DNA from: Mediterraneibacter gnavus ATCC 29149
GTDB taxonomy: Bacteria > Bacillota > Clostridia > Lachnospirales > Lachnospiraceae
Direction of reading: 5' to 3'
Assembly: GCF_008121495.1 (NCBI RefSeq)
Contig: NZ_CP043051.1
Location: forward strand, 434,001-498,000
Length of the DNA: 64,000 bases
Shown: positions 43,300 through 52,384 of the stretch, one piece after another
Position numbering within the stretch: position 1 is the stretch's first letter
Layout of the letters: every line of letters starts with the position of its first letter
Made by a program: the position numbers and the translations under genes
Notes under the pieces: generated by a model
What the model was told of the DNA's origin: nothing
The model's input: the letters and a program-made list of their open reading frames with translations, nothing else
The model's database searches: none

Positions 43300-44146
43300 A
43301 CACTTCCTCCGTAGGCATGCTCTCTCCTGTAAAAATCCGGAAAGCAGCTTCGCCCTGCCATAGAAGCATACCAATTCCGCCCAGTGCAATTTTGCAGCCT
43401 GCTGCTTTTGCCTCCCGAATCAGTTTTGTTTCTCTTGGATTATAAACCGCATCTGCAACTACAAAATCCGGCTGGAATACGGATACATCTTTGATCAACG
43501 ACTCATCCTCTGCCGGTTTCATTCCTGACTTGGTTGCATTCACAAGGATATCACTTTCTTTGATTTTTTCATATAATTTCTGGCTGTCTTCCAAAGGATA
43601 TACCTCTACAGTTACACCAGGAACCTTGTTTTCAATTTTTCTTGCCGTATTTTCTGCATTCGCATAAAATTTATCCTTACAATTGAAAATATAAATCTTC
43701 TTTGCCCCTTCCAATGCGGCCTGAACCTGGATCGCAGTAGCTGCTCCCCCTGCACCCATAACAGTGATCACTTTATCTTTTACATCTGCACCGTGCTCCT
43801 TGAGATTTCTCACAAATCCGATTCCATCCGTATTATGTCCATGAAGCTTTCCGTCTTTTACCACAACTGTATTGCAGGCACCGATCAGTTCTGCTGCGTC
43901 AGAAAGCTCATCTGCCAGCTCTGCCACCTTTGTCTTGCATGGCATGGTCACATTAACCCCTTTACATCCAAGTGCTTTCAACGCACTGACTGCCTCTTCT
44001 GTCTTGTCAAGATCCACGTCAAATGCCAGATAAACATAATCCTGTTCTGTCTTCTGAAAACTGTAATTATACATTGCCGGTGAACCGGAATGTCCTACCG
44101 GTGAACCGATCAGGCAAAAAAATCCTGTTCTTCCATTAATCTCCAT
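43277..44146 (-). CDS. shikimate/quinate dehydrogenase family protein
   Basis: NAD(P)-dependent dehydrogenase of 289 residues with the AroE fold. Substrate serines lie in SPVGHSGSPAMYN, the catalytic lysine is Lys71 in VNVTMPCKTK (the usual residue before it is His or Leu, here Cys), followed by NTVV, HNTDGIGF and the Rossmann GAGGAAT. The C-terminus has GGIGMLLWQGEAAF. Sequence supports AroE-type activity on shikimate, quinate or a related cyclitol. Because it sits with an OYE reductase and a TIM-barrel isomerase and away from other aro genes, a catabolic rather than biosynthetic role is inferred. Confidence 0.88.
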   Translation of the reverse strand: MEINGRTGFFCLIGSPVGHSGSPAMYNYSFQKTEQDYVYLAFDVDLDKTEEAVSALKALGCKGVNVTMPCKTKVAELADELSDAAELIGACNTVVVKDGKLHGHNTDGIGFVRNLKEHGADVKDKVITVMGAGGAATAIQVQAALEGAKKIYIFNCKDKFYANAENTARKIENKVPGVTVEVYPLEDSQKLYEKIKESDILVNATKSGMKPAEDESLIKDVSVFQPDFVVADAVYNPRETKLIREAKAAGCKIALGGIGMLLWQGEAAFRIFTGESMPTEEVYERFFRG

Positions 44147-44165
44147 AACAATTCTCCTTTCTTTC

Positions 44166-46085
44166 CTAAATCATCATTGCTGTTTCGAATGCTTCCTTCG
44201 TAGCATCCATCGCTCTTCGCGCACGAACTGAATCTCCTATCACAAATACTTCTTTTGCAAATACTTTGATTTCCTGGCTCAGAGGATCATAATTACGGTA
44301 TCCCATTGCAAGCACCACAGTATCCACCTGCTCCACACGACCTTCTGTTCCATTCTCCAGAACATAAGAGACACCATCCTCATGAAATTCTGTCACTTTT
44401 GCACCTGTAATCCCCTGTACCTGATACTCATTCAGTTCTTTCATCAGGAATTTTCTATGTTCCGGGATCACATCTGCGCCTAATTCGTCACGGAGTTCCA
44501 CAATTGATACCTGATGTCCCAGTTCTCCAAGGAAATCCGCCACTTCACATCCTACCATGCCGCCTCCGACTACCAGAACACGTTTTCCCGGTTTTACATT
44601 TCCTTCCAGTACATCTGCTGCATGTACTGTCTTTTCAATTCCCGGAATCGGCAGCATGAGAGGTTTGGAACCTGTGGCAACAATCACCGCATCCGGCTTT
44701 TTCTCCCGGAGCAGCTCCGGTGTTACGGACGTATTTAATTCAATCGTTACTCCCTGTGCCTTACAGTTGTTGATGTAACTGCAGATCATGCCATTAATAC
44801 ATCCTTTTCCCGGGGGATAAGCTGCCAGACGCATATTTCCGCCAAGCATCTCTTTTTCTTCGTATAAAGTCACATCATGTCCTAGAAGCGCACATACATA
44901 TGCCGCATATAAACCTCCCGGTCCTCCGCCGACAACGACAACTTTTTTCTTCTGTTCTGCCAGATCAAGCTCGGCTTCTCTTCCTGCCAGAGGATTGACC
45001 AGACAAGTAATTGCTTCTCCCCGGAACATGTTTGGCACACATCCCTGCAGACATCCAATACACGGCTGGAGTAATTCCAGTTCTCCGTCCTTTGCCTTTC
45101 GCGGAAGCTCAGGATCTGCGATACTCTGACGGCCAAAAGCAATCAGATCCGCCCTTCCTTCTTCTACCATCAGCTCTGCATACTGTGGTTCCGTATAACG
45201 TCCTACTGTAATCACCGGGATCTTAACCGCCTGCTTGATTTCTGTCACACAGCCAGAACTGAATCCCTCATGAAGAACGCTTGGCCCCCACATATATTCA
45301 TCATGCAGGTGCACTGCTCTCGATACATGAAGCGCATCTACACCACATTCTTTTTCCAGATAAGATGCAACTGCAGCTGCATCCTGCGGTGTCTGACCTC
45401 CCACCACATCGTCCGAACCATTGATTCTGCAGATTACAGCAAGTGTTCCACCTGTTTTTTTACGGATATTTTCTATGATCAGTTTTGGAAGACGCATACG
45501 ATTTTCAAAGCATCCGCCAAATTCATCCTGCCGTTTATTGGTTCTTTCAGAGATAAAAGAACTTACAAGATATCCATGGGCACAATGTACTTCCACTGCA
45601 TCTGCTCCCGCCTGTTTCGCCCGCAAAGCCGCATCTCCGTAAGCCTCGATCAGCCGGTACAATTCTTCCGTAGAAATTGCTTTTGGGATTTCTGTCTTCA
45701 CAGAGGCAGGAATACTGCTTGCCGATTTTAACGGATACCCCGTCACCTTGGAGTTTCCTTCCGGACCTGCATGCTGAAGCTGAATGGAAACCTTCGCCCC
45801 TTCCTTATGACAGGCTAAAATAGCCTCTTTAAAATTGCTGACGGTATCATCGGAAAACAGACACGGCTTTCTGGGACCTCCCTTTGCCTCCTTGTAGACA
45901 ACCGTTGCTTCAAATGTGATCAATCCAAATCCGCCTTTTGCTCTCGCCCCGTAATATGCTGCAGAACGTTCACTCATCTTCCCGTCTGTATTCGCAAAAT
46001 TATTTCCCATCGGACTCATCACAAACCGGTTAGGGACTGTCATATTTCCGATTTTGACCGGTTGAAACATTGCCTCAAATTTCAT
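44166..46085 (-). CDS. Old Yellow Enzyme-type NADH:flavin oxidoreductase with 4Fe-4S and FAD domain
   Basis: Three-part oxidoreductase of 639 residues like 2,4-dienoyl-CoA reductase, enoate reductase and BaiCD/BaiH. An FMN TIM barrel (about 1-330) has SPMGNNFANTDG and EVHCAHGYLVSSFISERTNK. A 4Fe-4S site follows, C-x2-C-x3-C-x11-C at Cys342, 345, 349 and 361. A C-terminal FAD/NAD(P) module has GGGPGG (386-391) and a second Rossmann VVGGGMVGCEVADF. Members reduce activated C=C bonds with NAD(P)H in the anaerobic cytoplasm. The 19-bp gap to aroE indicates one operon. The substrate is not predictable. Confidence 0.93.
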   Translation of the reverse strand: MKFEAMFQPVKIGNMTVPNRFVMSPMGNNFANTDGKMSERSAAYYGARAKGGFGLITFEATVVYKEAKGGPRKPCLFSDDTVSNFKEAILACHKEGAKVSIQLQHAGPEGNSKVTGYPLKSASSIPASVKTEIPKAISTEELYRLIEAYGDAALRAKQAGADAVEVHCAHGYLVSSFISERTNKRQDEFGGCFENRMRLPKLIIENIRKKTGGTLAVICRINGSDDVVGGQTPQDAAAVASYLEKECGVDALHVSRAVHLHDEYMWGPSVLHEGFSSGCVTEIKQAVKIPVITVGRYTEPQYAELMVEEGRADLIAFGRQSIADPELPRKAKDGELELLQPCIGCLQGCVPNMFRGEAITCLVNPLAGREAELDLAEQKKKVVVVGGGPGGLYAAYVCALLGHDVTLYEEKEMLGGNMRLAAYPPGKGCINGMICSYINNCKAQGVTIELNTSVTPELLREKKPDAVIVATGSKPLMLPIPGIEKTVHAADVLEGNVKPGKRVLVVGGGMVGCEVADFLGELGHQVSIVELRDELGADVIPEHRKFLMKELNEYQVQGITGAKVTEFHEDGVSYVLENGTEGRVEQVDTVVLAMGYRNYDPLSQEIKVFAKEVFVIGDSVRARRAMDATKEAFETAMMI

Positions 46086-46118
46086 CGTTGCTTTTCTCCT
46101 TCCCCAATTTCTATGCTT

Positions 46119-46766
46119 CTAAAATCTCCGGCCAGGAACTTTCCAGCACTTTTTTGTATTTTCAAAATTGAATCTTGCAGCTTCCTCAACACCCCGGGCA
46201 AGAATACTGTCACTGATCACTTCTACTCCGAATGCACGCGGCTGTACACCTTTTTCCTTAAGCATTCTGCAAAAAGCTGCCGTATCTCCACATCCTGTTC
46301 CAGGTGCCAGACGATCATGCATAGACTCATCTCTCAACACATTTTCTGCATACGCTCTCTCATATACATCATTGATCTGAACAGAAACGATCTTATCTGC
46401 CGGAATTCCTTCCAGAACACAAAGATCGATCAGCTGGTTTGCTCTGAGCCAGTGCCAGGAATCCAGAATGATCTTTGCATTTTCACATTCACTTGCTTTT
46501 ACAATCTCCCAGGCTCTTTTTACATTTGGAATGCCGCTGTATGGCATCGGTTCTACTCCGATCACAAGACTGCCCGCTCTGCCGCATAATTCTTTCAGTT
46601 TTTGAGCTGTGTGCTCCACAGAATATGTTTCCATCAGACCACAGTTAATATGGGAAACGCCAAACAGCTCACACATATGAAAACACATCTGTTCTTTGTA
46701 TTTCTGTTCGTAGCTTCGATTGTCTTCTGCCCACTGAACGATATATTCCACTTCAGTTACCTGCAT
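46119..46766 (-). CDS. sugar phosphate isomerase/epimerase-type TIM barrel, N-terminus missing
   Basis: AP-endonuclease-2-like TIM barrel of at least 215 residues. Family metal-ligand segments are seen: GVEPMPYSGIPNV (Glu), AKIILDSWHWLRANQ (Asp, His), VSVQINDVYER, LAPGTGCGD and FGVEVISDSILARG (Glu). The alignable frame extends 14 codons upstream of the first ATG to an in-frame TGA at the LysR start. The usual first strands of about 60-70 residues are therefore absent, and no ribosome site precedes the ATG at 46766. Probably truncated by a deletion that brought LysR close, so activity is doubtful. Relatives include isomerases and 3-dehydroshikimate dehydratase-like enzymes, which would fit the neighbouring aroE. 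Confidence 0.65.
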   Translation of the reverse strand: MQVTEVEYIVQWAEDNRSYEQKYKEQMCFHMCELFGVSHINCGLMETYSVEHTAQKLKELCGRAGSLVIGVEPMPYSGIPNVKRAWEIVKASECENAKIILDSWHWLRANQLIDLCVLEGIPADKIVSVQINDVYERAYAENVLRDESMHDRLAPGTGCGDTAAFCRMLKEKGVQPRAFGVEVISDSILARGVEEAARFNFENTKKCWKVPGRRF

Positions 46767-46786
46767 TTCATACTTCTTAAGAATTT

Positions 46787-46800
46787 CCAGGATATCCTGG
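46787..46800. promoter_or_regulatory. 14-bp perfect palindrome between TIM-barrel and LysR genes
   Basis: CCAGGATATCCTGG, followed by GGA that is also the LysR ribosome site. With only 46 bp between the genes it may be a junction, a residual operator or chance. Confidence 0.4.
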
Positions 46801-46812
46801 AGGAATCGTCAT

Positions 46813-47697
46813 ATGAACTTATATCAGCTTCGCTACTTTTCTCTGCTGGCAAAGACCGGACATTTTCGAAAAACCGCAGAACAATTGTGCATTACCCAGC
46901 CAAGCCTGAGTCATTCTATCTCCTTATTAGAACAAGAATTGGGGGGCACTTTATTTGAAAAACAGGGACGGCGTTCTGTACTCACTCCGAAAGGATCTCA
47001 ATTTTTGAAATATGTAGAAAAATCACTGGACGTTCTTGATGAAGGGATTTTAAATATGCGTCACATCGCAATGGGCGCAGGAGTCATTGAATTAGGCTTT
47101 CTTCGAACACTGGGTGTAGGATTTTTGCCCGAAATGGCACATCGATTTTTAGAAGAACAAAAAGAAAAGACCATTCAGTTCAAATTTCACACAGGCATTA
47201 CTGCTTCTTTGCTCGAAGGTCTTAAAGATGAAAAATATGATATTGTCTTTTGTACAAAACGCGAGAATGAACCTGATATCCATTTTATTCCTGTTTCTAA
47301 ACAAGATCTTGTTGTGATCGCTCCGAAAAATCATCCGCTTTCCGGACACGAATCAATAAATCTGAAGGAACTGGCTCCTTATCCCCAGATTTATTTTTCT
47401 CAGGCCTCCGGTCTGCGAGGTATTGTTGACAATTTGTTTCAAAAAATACAGGTGAAGCCCCAGATTGCGTATGAAATAGACGAGGACATCGTAATCGCAG
47501 GTTTCGTTTCGAAAGGATTCGGGGTGGCAGTCGTTCCATATATGACAGACCTTCTCAGAATGGATGTAAAAATCATTCAGATCTCCTACCCTGACTGGGA
47601 ACGAAAGTTTTATATGGCTGCTCTGAAAACACACCATATGACACCTGTCGTAAAGAACTTTTACGACTATGTCACAACAAATTACGGCATCCTTTAA
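46813..47697 (+). CDS. LysR family transcriptional regulator
   Basis: LysR-type regulator of 294 residues, divergent from the TIM-barrel/OYE/aroE genes it probably controls. The helix-turn-helix is GHFRKTAEQLCITQPSLSHS (about 17-36). The effector domain has GVIELGFLRTLGVGFLPEMA and VSKGFGVAVVPYM. CCTGGAGG lies 8 bases before the ATG. No room remains for a normal promoter between the two start codons, supporting loss of sequence here. It ends at a bidirectional terminator shared with pyrD. Confidence 0.92.
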   Translation: MNLYQLRYFSLLAKTGHFRKTAEQLCITQPSLSHSISLLEQELGGTLFEKQGRRSVLTPKGSQFLKYVEKSLDVLDEGILNMRHIAMGAGVIELGFLRTLGVGFLPEMAHRFLEEQKEKTIQFKFHTGITASLLEGLKDEKYDIVFCTKRENEPDIHFIPVSKQDLVVIAPKNHPLSGHESINLKELAPYPQIYFSQASGLRGIVDNLFQKIQVKPQIAYEIDEDIVIAGFVSKGFGVAVVPYMTDLLRMDVKIIQISYPDWERKFYMAALKTHHMTPVVKNFYDYVTTNYGIL

Positions 47698-47714
47698 GGA
47701 ATGTCCGCACACAT

Positions 47715-47751
47715 GAAAAAAGGATGTGTCACTTTTTTCACACCCTTTTTC
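47715..47751. terminator. bidirectional terminator between LysR and pyrD
   Basis: A-rich/GG...GTGT arm pairs with ACAC...CC/T-rich arm around 47715-47751, giving T-runs on both strands. It serves the convergent LysR and pyrD ends. Confidence 0.65.
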
Positions 47752-47757
47752 GTTCTG

Positions 47758-48660
47758 CTATTTTACAATTCCAACCATATCCTGCACGCTTGCAAAATGG
47801 TTCTGTTCCATATATCTCGCAATGCCATCCACAATCTCCATGGTCACATTCGGATTGTAGAAATTCGCAGTTCCCACGGATACTGCACTCGCCCCGACTA
47901 AGAGCATCTCGATGGCATCCTCAGCCGTCTCGATTCCGCCCATACCGATGATCGGCACATTCACTGCATTGGCCGCCTCATATACCATGCGGACCGCGAT
48001 CGGATGAATGGCCGGACCGGAAACACCGCCGGTCTTATTTGCCAGTGCAAAGGTCTTCCGATTGATATCGATCTTCATTCCTGTCAGAGTATTGATCAGA
48101 GAAATAGCATCTGCCCCGCCGGCTTCTACCGCTTTTGCCATCTCAGAAATGCTGGTCACATTCGGACTCAGTTTCATGATAACCGGCTGTTTTGCATATT
48201 TTTTCACTGCTCTTGTGATTTCTTCTGCTGCCTTTGGGTTCTGTCCGAATGCAATTCCGCCTTCTTTGACATTCGGACAGGAAATATTGATCTCCAGCAT
48301 ATCCACATCTTCATTCGCCAGGCGTTCTACCACTTCACAGTAATCCTCTGTGGATCTTCCGCATACGTTGACAATAATCTTCGTATCGTACTGACGCAAA
48401 AACGGGATATCTCTCTTACAGAATACATCAATTCCCGGATTCTGCAGTCCAATGGCATTCATCATTCCGCTGTGGATCTCCGCAACTCTCGGTGTCGGAT
48501 TTCCCGGCCACGGCACATTTGCCACTCCTTTTGTAGTGACTGCGCCCAGACGGTTCAGATCTACAAATTCACTGTATTCTTCCCCTGATCCAAATGTTCC
48601 GGATGCCACTGTCACCGGATTGTTCCACTCTACACCTGCAATCTTTACCCGCATATCCAT
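47758..48660 (-). CDS. pyrD: dihydroorotate dehydrogenase (NAD+), catalytic subunit
   Basis: Class 1B enzyme of 300 residues, FMN TIM barrel, catalytic Cys128 in LEINISCPNVKEGG. Other marks are VASGTFGSGEEYSEF, GLQNPGIDVF and GMGGIETAEDAIEML. It oxidises dihydroorotate and passes electrons through PyrK to NAD+. It overlaps the pyrK stop by one base. Last gene of the pyrC-pyrF-pyrK-pyrD operon. Confidence 0.96.
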   Translation of the reverse strand: MDMRVKIAGVEWNNPVTVASGTFGSGEEYSEFVDLNRLGAVTTKGVANVPWPGNPTPRVAEIHSGMMNAIGLQNPGIDVFCKRDIPFLRQYDTKIIVNVCGRSTEDYCEVVERLANEDVDMLEINISCPNVKEGGIAFGQNPKAAEEITRAVKKYAKQPVIMKLSPNVTSISEMAKAVEAGGADAISLINTLTGMKIDINRKTFALANKTGGVSGPAIHPIAVRMVYEAANAVNVPIIGMGGIETAEDAIEMLLVGASAVSVGTANFYNPNVTMEIVDGIARYMEQNHFASVQDMVGIVK

Positions 48661-49454
48661 TACAGTTCCACCTCCGTTGCCAAAAATACCGGTCCGTCTT
48701 TGCAGACACGTTTGTTGTGTACATGGCTGTGATCATCCACTTCCTTCGACTGGCAGACACATCCAAGACAGGCTCCGATTCCGCACGCCATTCTCTCTTC
48801 CATGGAAATGTAGCACTCGATTCCTTTCTCCTGTGCATACTGCTTGATCGCACGCAGCATCGGAGTCGGACCGCAGGCATAGATCACATCTGCTTCCAGA
48901 CTGTCCGCTGCAACTGCATCCATAACGTTTCCTTTTGTTCCTGTACTTCCATCTTCTGTCGCAATATAAAGTGTTCCATTTGCTTCCATCTCTTTTGTCA
49001 GAAACGTCTCACTTCGATATCCCATCACAAGCTGACACTCGGTCTGATATCCGGCTGTTAACTGCTTTGCCAGCTCCAGCATCGGCGGCACACCAATCCC
49101 GCCGCCAAAAAGCAGCGCTTTTTTTTCTTTTCCCGTTTCCAGATCAAAACCGTTTCCAAGCGGTCCCATGACCTCCAGTGAATCGCCCGCTTTCATCTGT
49201 GAAAACTGCTTTGTTCCGGTCTTTTCTCCTGTCACGCGGTACACCACGCGCAAAGCGCCCTTTTCTTTGTCAATCTCACACAGACTGATCGGTCTTGGAA
49301 GCAGTTTTGCTCCGTCATTTGTATACATGGAAATAAACTGTCCCGGAACCGCTTCTGCAGCCACAGGCTCTGCTTTCAGCCACATACTGTAAATATCTTC
49401 TGCGATCTTCTCCTGCGAGATGACCACTGCTGTCATTTTCTGTTTCTTAGACAT
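48660..49454 (-). CDS. pyrK: dihydroorotate dehydrogenase electron transfer subunit
   Basis: Subunit of 264 residues with FAD domain (RPISLCEID), NAD domain (LLFGGGIGVPPMLELAKQL) and a C-terminal 2Fe-2S site: Cys224, Cys229 and Cys232 in MACGIGACLGC, plus Cys251. It shuttles electrons from PyrD FMN to NAD+. It is directly adjacent to pyrD and 19 bp after pyrF. Confidence 0.96.
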   Translation of the reverse strand: MSKKQKMTAVVISQEKIAEDIYSMWLKAEPVAAEAVPGQFISMYTNDGAKLLPRPISLCEIDKEKGALRVVYRVTGEKTGTKQFSQMKAGDSLEVMGPLGNGFDLETGKEKKALLFGGGIGVPPMLELAKQLTAGYQTECQLVMGYRSETFLTKEMEANGTLYIATEDGSTGTKGNVMDAVAADSLEADVIYACGPTPMLRAIKQYAQEKGIECYISMEERMACGIGACLGCVCQSKEVDDHSHVHNKRVCKDGPVFLATEVEL

Positions 49455-49473
49455 GAATCTTCCTCCCCGGTAC

Positions 49474-50400
49474 TTATCTTGCTTCTAATGCGCCCTGGAT
49501 ATCTGCAACCATCGCTTCAACTGCAGCTCTGGAAGCATCTCCGAAATTCTCTGCTCCGAATTTTGCATAAGCTTCCTGCTTGTAAGCCGCAATGATTCCT
49601 CTGGATGAGTTTACGATCGCACCCAGTCCGTCTTCATTGAAGAAGTGTACCAGATCTTTGCCCTGTCCGCCCTGTGCACCATATCCAGGTACCAGAATGT
49701 AAGATTTTGGCATCACTTTGCGAAGCACTTTTCCCATCTCCGGATATGTGGCTCCTACAACAGCTCCGATATAGCTGTACTCGTCACCCATACAGTCAGC
49801 GCCCCACTGTGCTACTTTTTCTCCAACCAGCTCGTACAGTGGTTTTCCGTCGATCAGCTGATCCTGAAATTCTCCGCTGGACGGATTGGATGTCTTCACA
49901 AGAATAAAAAGACCTTTTTTGTGTTCTTTGCAGACATCGATGAACGGATTCACCCCGTCAGAACCAAGGTATGGGTTCACTGTTGCAAAGTCCTCATCAA
50001 ATGGAACGTACTCTTTGCTTCCCACTTTAACGCTTCCCAGATGTCCCACTGCATACGCTGCGGAAGTAGAACCGATATCTCCACGTTTGATATCTCCGAT
50101 CACCACCAGATCTTTGGATTTACAGTAATCCACTGTCTTTTTGAACGCCTCGATTCCCGGAACTCCGAACTGCTCATACATCGCGATCTGCGGCTTCACT
50201 GCCGGAATCAGATCATATGTCTTGTCCACAATCTCTTTGTTAAACTGCCAGATTGCTTCTGCCGCCCCTTCCAGTGTCTCTCCGAATTCAGCAAATGCTT
50301 TTTTCTGCACGTGCTCCGGAATGTAGTTTAACATCGGGTCCAGTCCCACCACGATCGGTGCCTTTGTTTCTTTGATTTTTGCTACCAGTTTGTTGATCAT
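49474..50400 (-). CDS. pyrF: orotidine-5'-phosphate decarboxylase (type 2)
   Basis: Decarboxylase of 308 residues, the longer type 2 form. The catalytic Asp-Lys-x-x-Asp is DIKRGD (Asp103, Lys105, Asp108). VVGLDPML is at the N-terminus and VPGYGAQGGQGKDL is the phosphate loop. The ATG at 50398-50400 follows GGAGGAAG; thirteen extra codons upstream are dismissed. Makes UMP. Confidence 0.96.
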   Translation of the reverse strand: MINKLVAKIKETKAPIVVGLDPMLNYIPEHVQKKAFAEFGETLEGAAEAIWQFNKEIVDKTYDLIPAVKPQIAMYEQFGVPGIEAFKKTVDYCKSKDLVVIGDIKRGDIGSTSAAYAVGHLGSVKVGSKEYVPFDEDFATVNPYLGSDGVNPFIDVCKEHKKGLFILVKTSNPSSGEFQDQLIDGKPLYELVGEKVAQWGADCMGDEYSYIGAVVGATYPEMGKVLRKVMPKSYILVPGYGAQGGQGKDLVHFFNEDGLGAIVNSSRGIIAAYKQEAYAKFGAENFGDASRAAVEAMVADIQGALEAR

Positions 50401-50452
50401 TTTTTCTTCCTCCCTGTTCTCTAAAAAGGGACAGAACATGCTGTCTGTCTCC

Positions 50453-51730
50453 TTATTTTTCGTATACGATCTTTCCGTCTGCTAATGTACAGCAGACTTC
50501 TCCCTTAACTTCCCATCCGTCAAACGGTGTATTTTTCCCTTTGGATGCAAACGTATCCACATCGATCTGATATTCTCTTCTCGGATCAAATACTACAATA
50601 TCTGCTTTTTTACCGGCTGAAACACTTCCTCTGTCTTTCAGTCCCAGGATCTTTGCCGGATTATAGCTCATCTTTTCTGCCATCTGCATCACTGTGAGCA
50701 CTCCTTTTTCCACCAGCTCTGTATAAGTCAGGCATGCACTGGTCTCCAGGCCCACGATTCCAAATGCTGCCTGTTCCATTGGCTTATCCTTCTCAGACAT
50801 CATATGCGGTGCATGATCTGTGGAGATCACATCCATCACTCCGTCTTTTAATCCCTGTCTGAGCGCTTCCACATCTGCTTTGGAGCGCAGCGGCGGGTTC
50901 ATCTTCCAGATTCCATTGTTCTCTGGAATATCCTCATCTGTCAGAATAAAATGATGCGGACACACTTCTCCTGTCACCTTCAGCCCTGCTTCTTTCGCAT
51001 CTTTGATCATCCGGACGCTGTCTGCTGTCGAGCAATGGCACAGATGCAATGTGGCATCCAGCTCTTTTGCAATCAGGATGTCTCGTGCCACGATCACATC
51101 CTCCACCGAATTCGTGATCCCTTTTACGCCCAGTTCCTCTGCACGCTTTCCGGCATTCATCACGCCGCCTTCTACCATGGAAATATCTTCGCAGTGTGAG
51201 AAGATCAGCAGATCATTCTCTTTTGCTTTTCGCATGGCTTTTCGGAACAAAAAGGCATTCATGACAGATTTTCCATCTTCGCTGAGTGCATAACAGCCTG
51301 CCTGTGCCATCCCTTCGATATCCGAGAGTTCTTCGCCGCACTCACCCATAGTCATGGAGCCCAGCTGTATCACGTGTACCAGAGATTCCTCCTTTGCACG
51401 TCTGTGAACCTCTTCTACTTTTTCTTTTGTATCGATCACCGGTTTCGTATTCGGCATCGCACATACTGTCGTCACACCGCCTCTGGCTGCTGCCATTCCT
51501 CCGGTCGAAAGTGTTTCCTTCTGAGTCAGTCCCGGATCTCTCAAGTGCACATGCAGATCGATAAATCCCGGCATTACATAACAGCCTGACGCATCGATCA
51601 CTCTGTCAGCTTCAGCCTGCAGATTTTTTTCTACTTTTTCGATATCAGTATCACGCACAAGCACATCACATACTTCATCCACACCTGTCAACGGATCCAC
51701 AACATGTCCATTCTGAATTAAAATCTTCAT
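50453..51730 (-). CDS. pyrC: dihydroorotase
   Basis: Class I (long) dihydroorotase of 425 residues. Metal ligands are His60 and His62 in DLHVHLRDPG; FSHCED, LHLCHCSTADSVRMI, EVCPHHF and DVISTDHAPHM complete the set. Closes carbamoyl-aspartate to dihydroorotate. First gene of the pyrC-F-K-D operon; pyrB and carAB are not in the window. Confidence 0.96.
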   Translation of the reverse strand: MKILIQNGHVVDPLTGVDEVCDVLVRDTDIEKVEKNLQAEADRVIDASGCYVMPGFIDLHVHLRDPGLTQKETLSTGGMAAARGGVTTVCAMPNTKPVIDTKEKVEEVHRRAKEESLVHVIQLGSMTMGECGEELSDIEGMAQAGCYALSEDGKSVMNAFLFRKAMRKAKENDLLIFSHCEDISMVEGGVMNAGKRAEELGVKGITNSVEDVIVARDILIAKELDATLHLCHCSTADSVRMIKDAKEAGLKVTGEVCPHHFILTDEDIPENNGIWKMNPPLRSKADVEALRQGLKDGVMDVISTDHAPHMMSEKDKPMEQAAFGIVGLETSACLTYTELVEKGVLTVMQMAEKMSYNPAKILGLKDRGSVSAGKKADIVVFDPRREYQIDVDTFASKGKNTPFDGWEVKGEVCCTLADGKIVYEK

Positions 51731-51803
51731 ACAGTACTTTCCTTTCTTTGTTGATTCTAAAGAGCGAATTTCCCTTCACTGAAAAAATCACATATGTATA
51801 TTT

Positions 51804-51833
51804 ATAATAACATAAAACAGGGGAACTGCACAA
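51804..51833 (-). promoter_or_regulatory. promoter of the pyrC-F-K-D operon
   Basis: Minus-strand TTGTGC (51828-51833), 18 bp, TATTAT (51804-51809). The leader of about 70 bases has no recognisable PyrR attenuator. Confidence 0.45.
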
Positions 51834-51882
51834 CAAAAAGAAAAAGCGTGTTGTAAAATACATACTTTTTCCCGATCCGGAA

Positions 51883-51890
51883 CATACTAT
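51883..51890 (+). promoter_or_regulatory. possible sporulation-sigma -10 element
   Basis: CATACTAT, close to the sigma-E/G/K type -10 (CATAnnnT), lies 43 bp before the first CotF-like gene, with ATA at 51862-51864 as a loose -35. It fits a spore coat gene, but the match is weak. Confidence 0.3.
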
Positions 51891-51933
51891 TTCGCGAAAC
51901 ACAAATCTAAATTTATGCAAAGGAGACATTACC

Positions 51934-52116
51934 ATGACAGAAATTTCAATCTTAGATCTGCAGAATCTCCGTCATCTGATCGGAGGATACTCTACGACTC
52001 ACTGTAAAATGACAGATTACGCCGCACAGGCAACAGACCCGCAGGTAAAGCAGTTATTTCAGGAAGCTGCCGATTCCGCACTCAAAAACAAACAGGATCT
52101 GATGAAATTTTTATAA
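51934..52116 (+). CDS. small CotF-like spore coat protein
   Basis: Sixty residues, helical, with the ferritin-like half-motif of CotF-type proteins: ILDLQNLRHLIGGYSTTHCK, then QVKQLFQEAADSALKNKQDL. AAAGGAG precedes the ATG. It overlaps no other gene and sits 13 bp before a second CotF-like gene, so the pair may form a heteromer in the spore coat. Family assignment is from pattern only. Confidence 0.65.
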   Translation: MTEISILDLQNLRHLIGGYSTTHCKMTDYAAQATDPQVKQLFQEAADSALKNKQDLMKFL

Positions 52117-52129
52117 GGGGGATTTGAAA

Positions 52130-52384
52130 ATGGATGAAAAGACAATGGTATCTGACGCCTTGGTCGGAGTAAACGGAGAATTGAAAATGTTCGGAGATAT
52201 GATACCGCAGACAGAAAACAAAGAACTGAAACAGTGCCTCAAACAGATTCGAAACCAGTGTGAAATGTCACAGGAAAAACTGTATCAGGTAGCACGGGAA
52301 AAAAGCTATTACGTGCCTGCTGCAAAAGCAACCCAGCAGGAAGTTGATCATGTAAAATCCATTTTGACACAGCCTAAAATGGGA

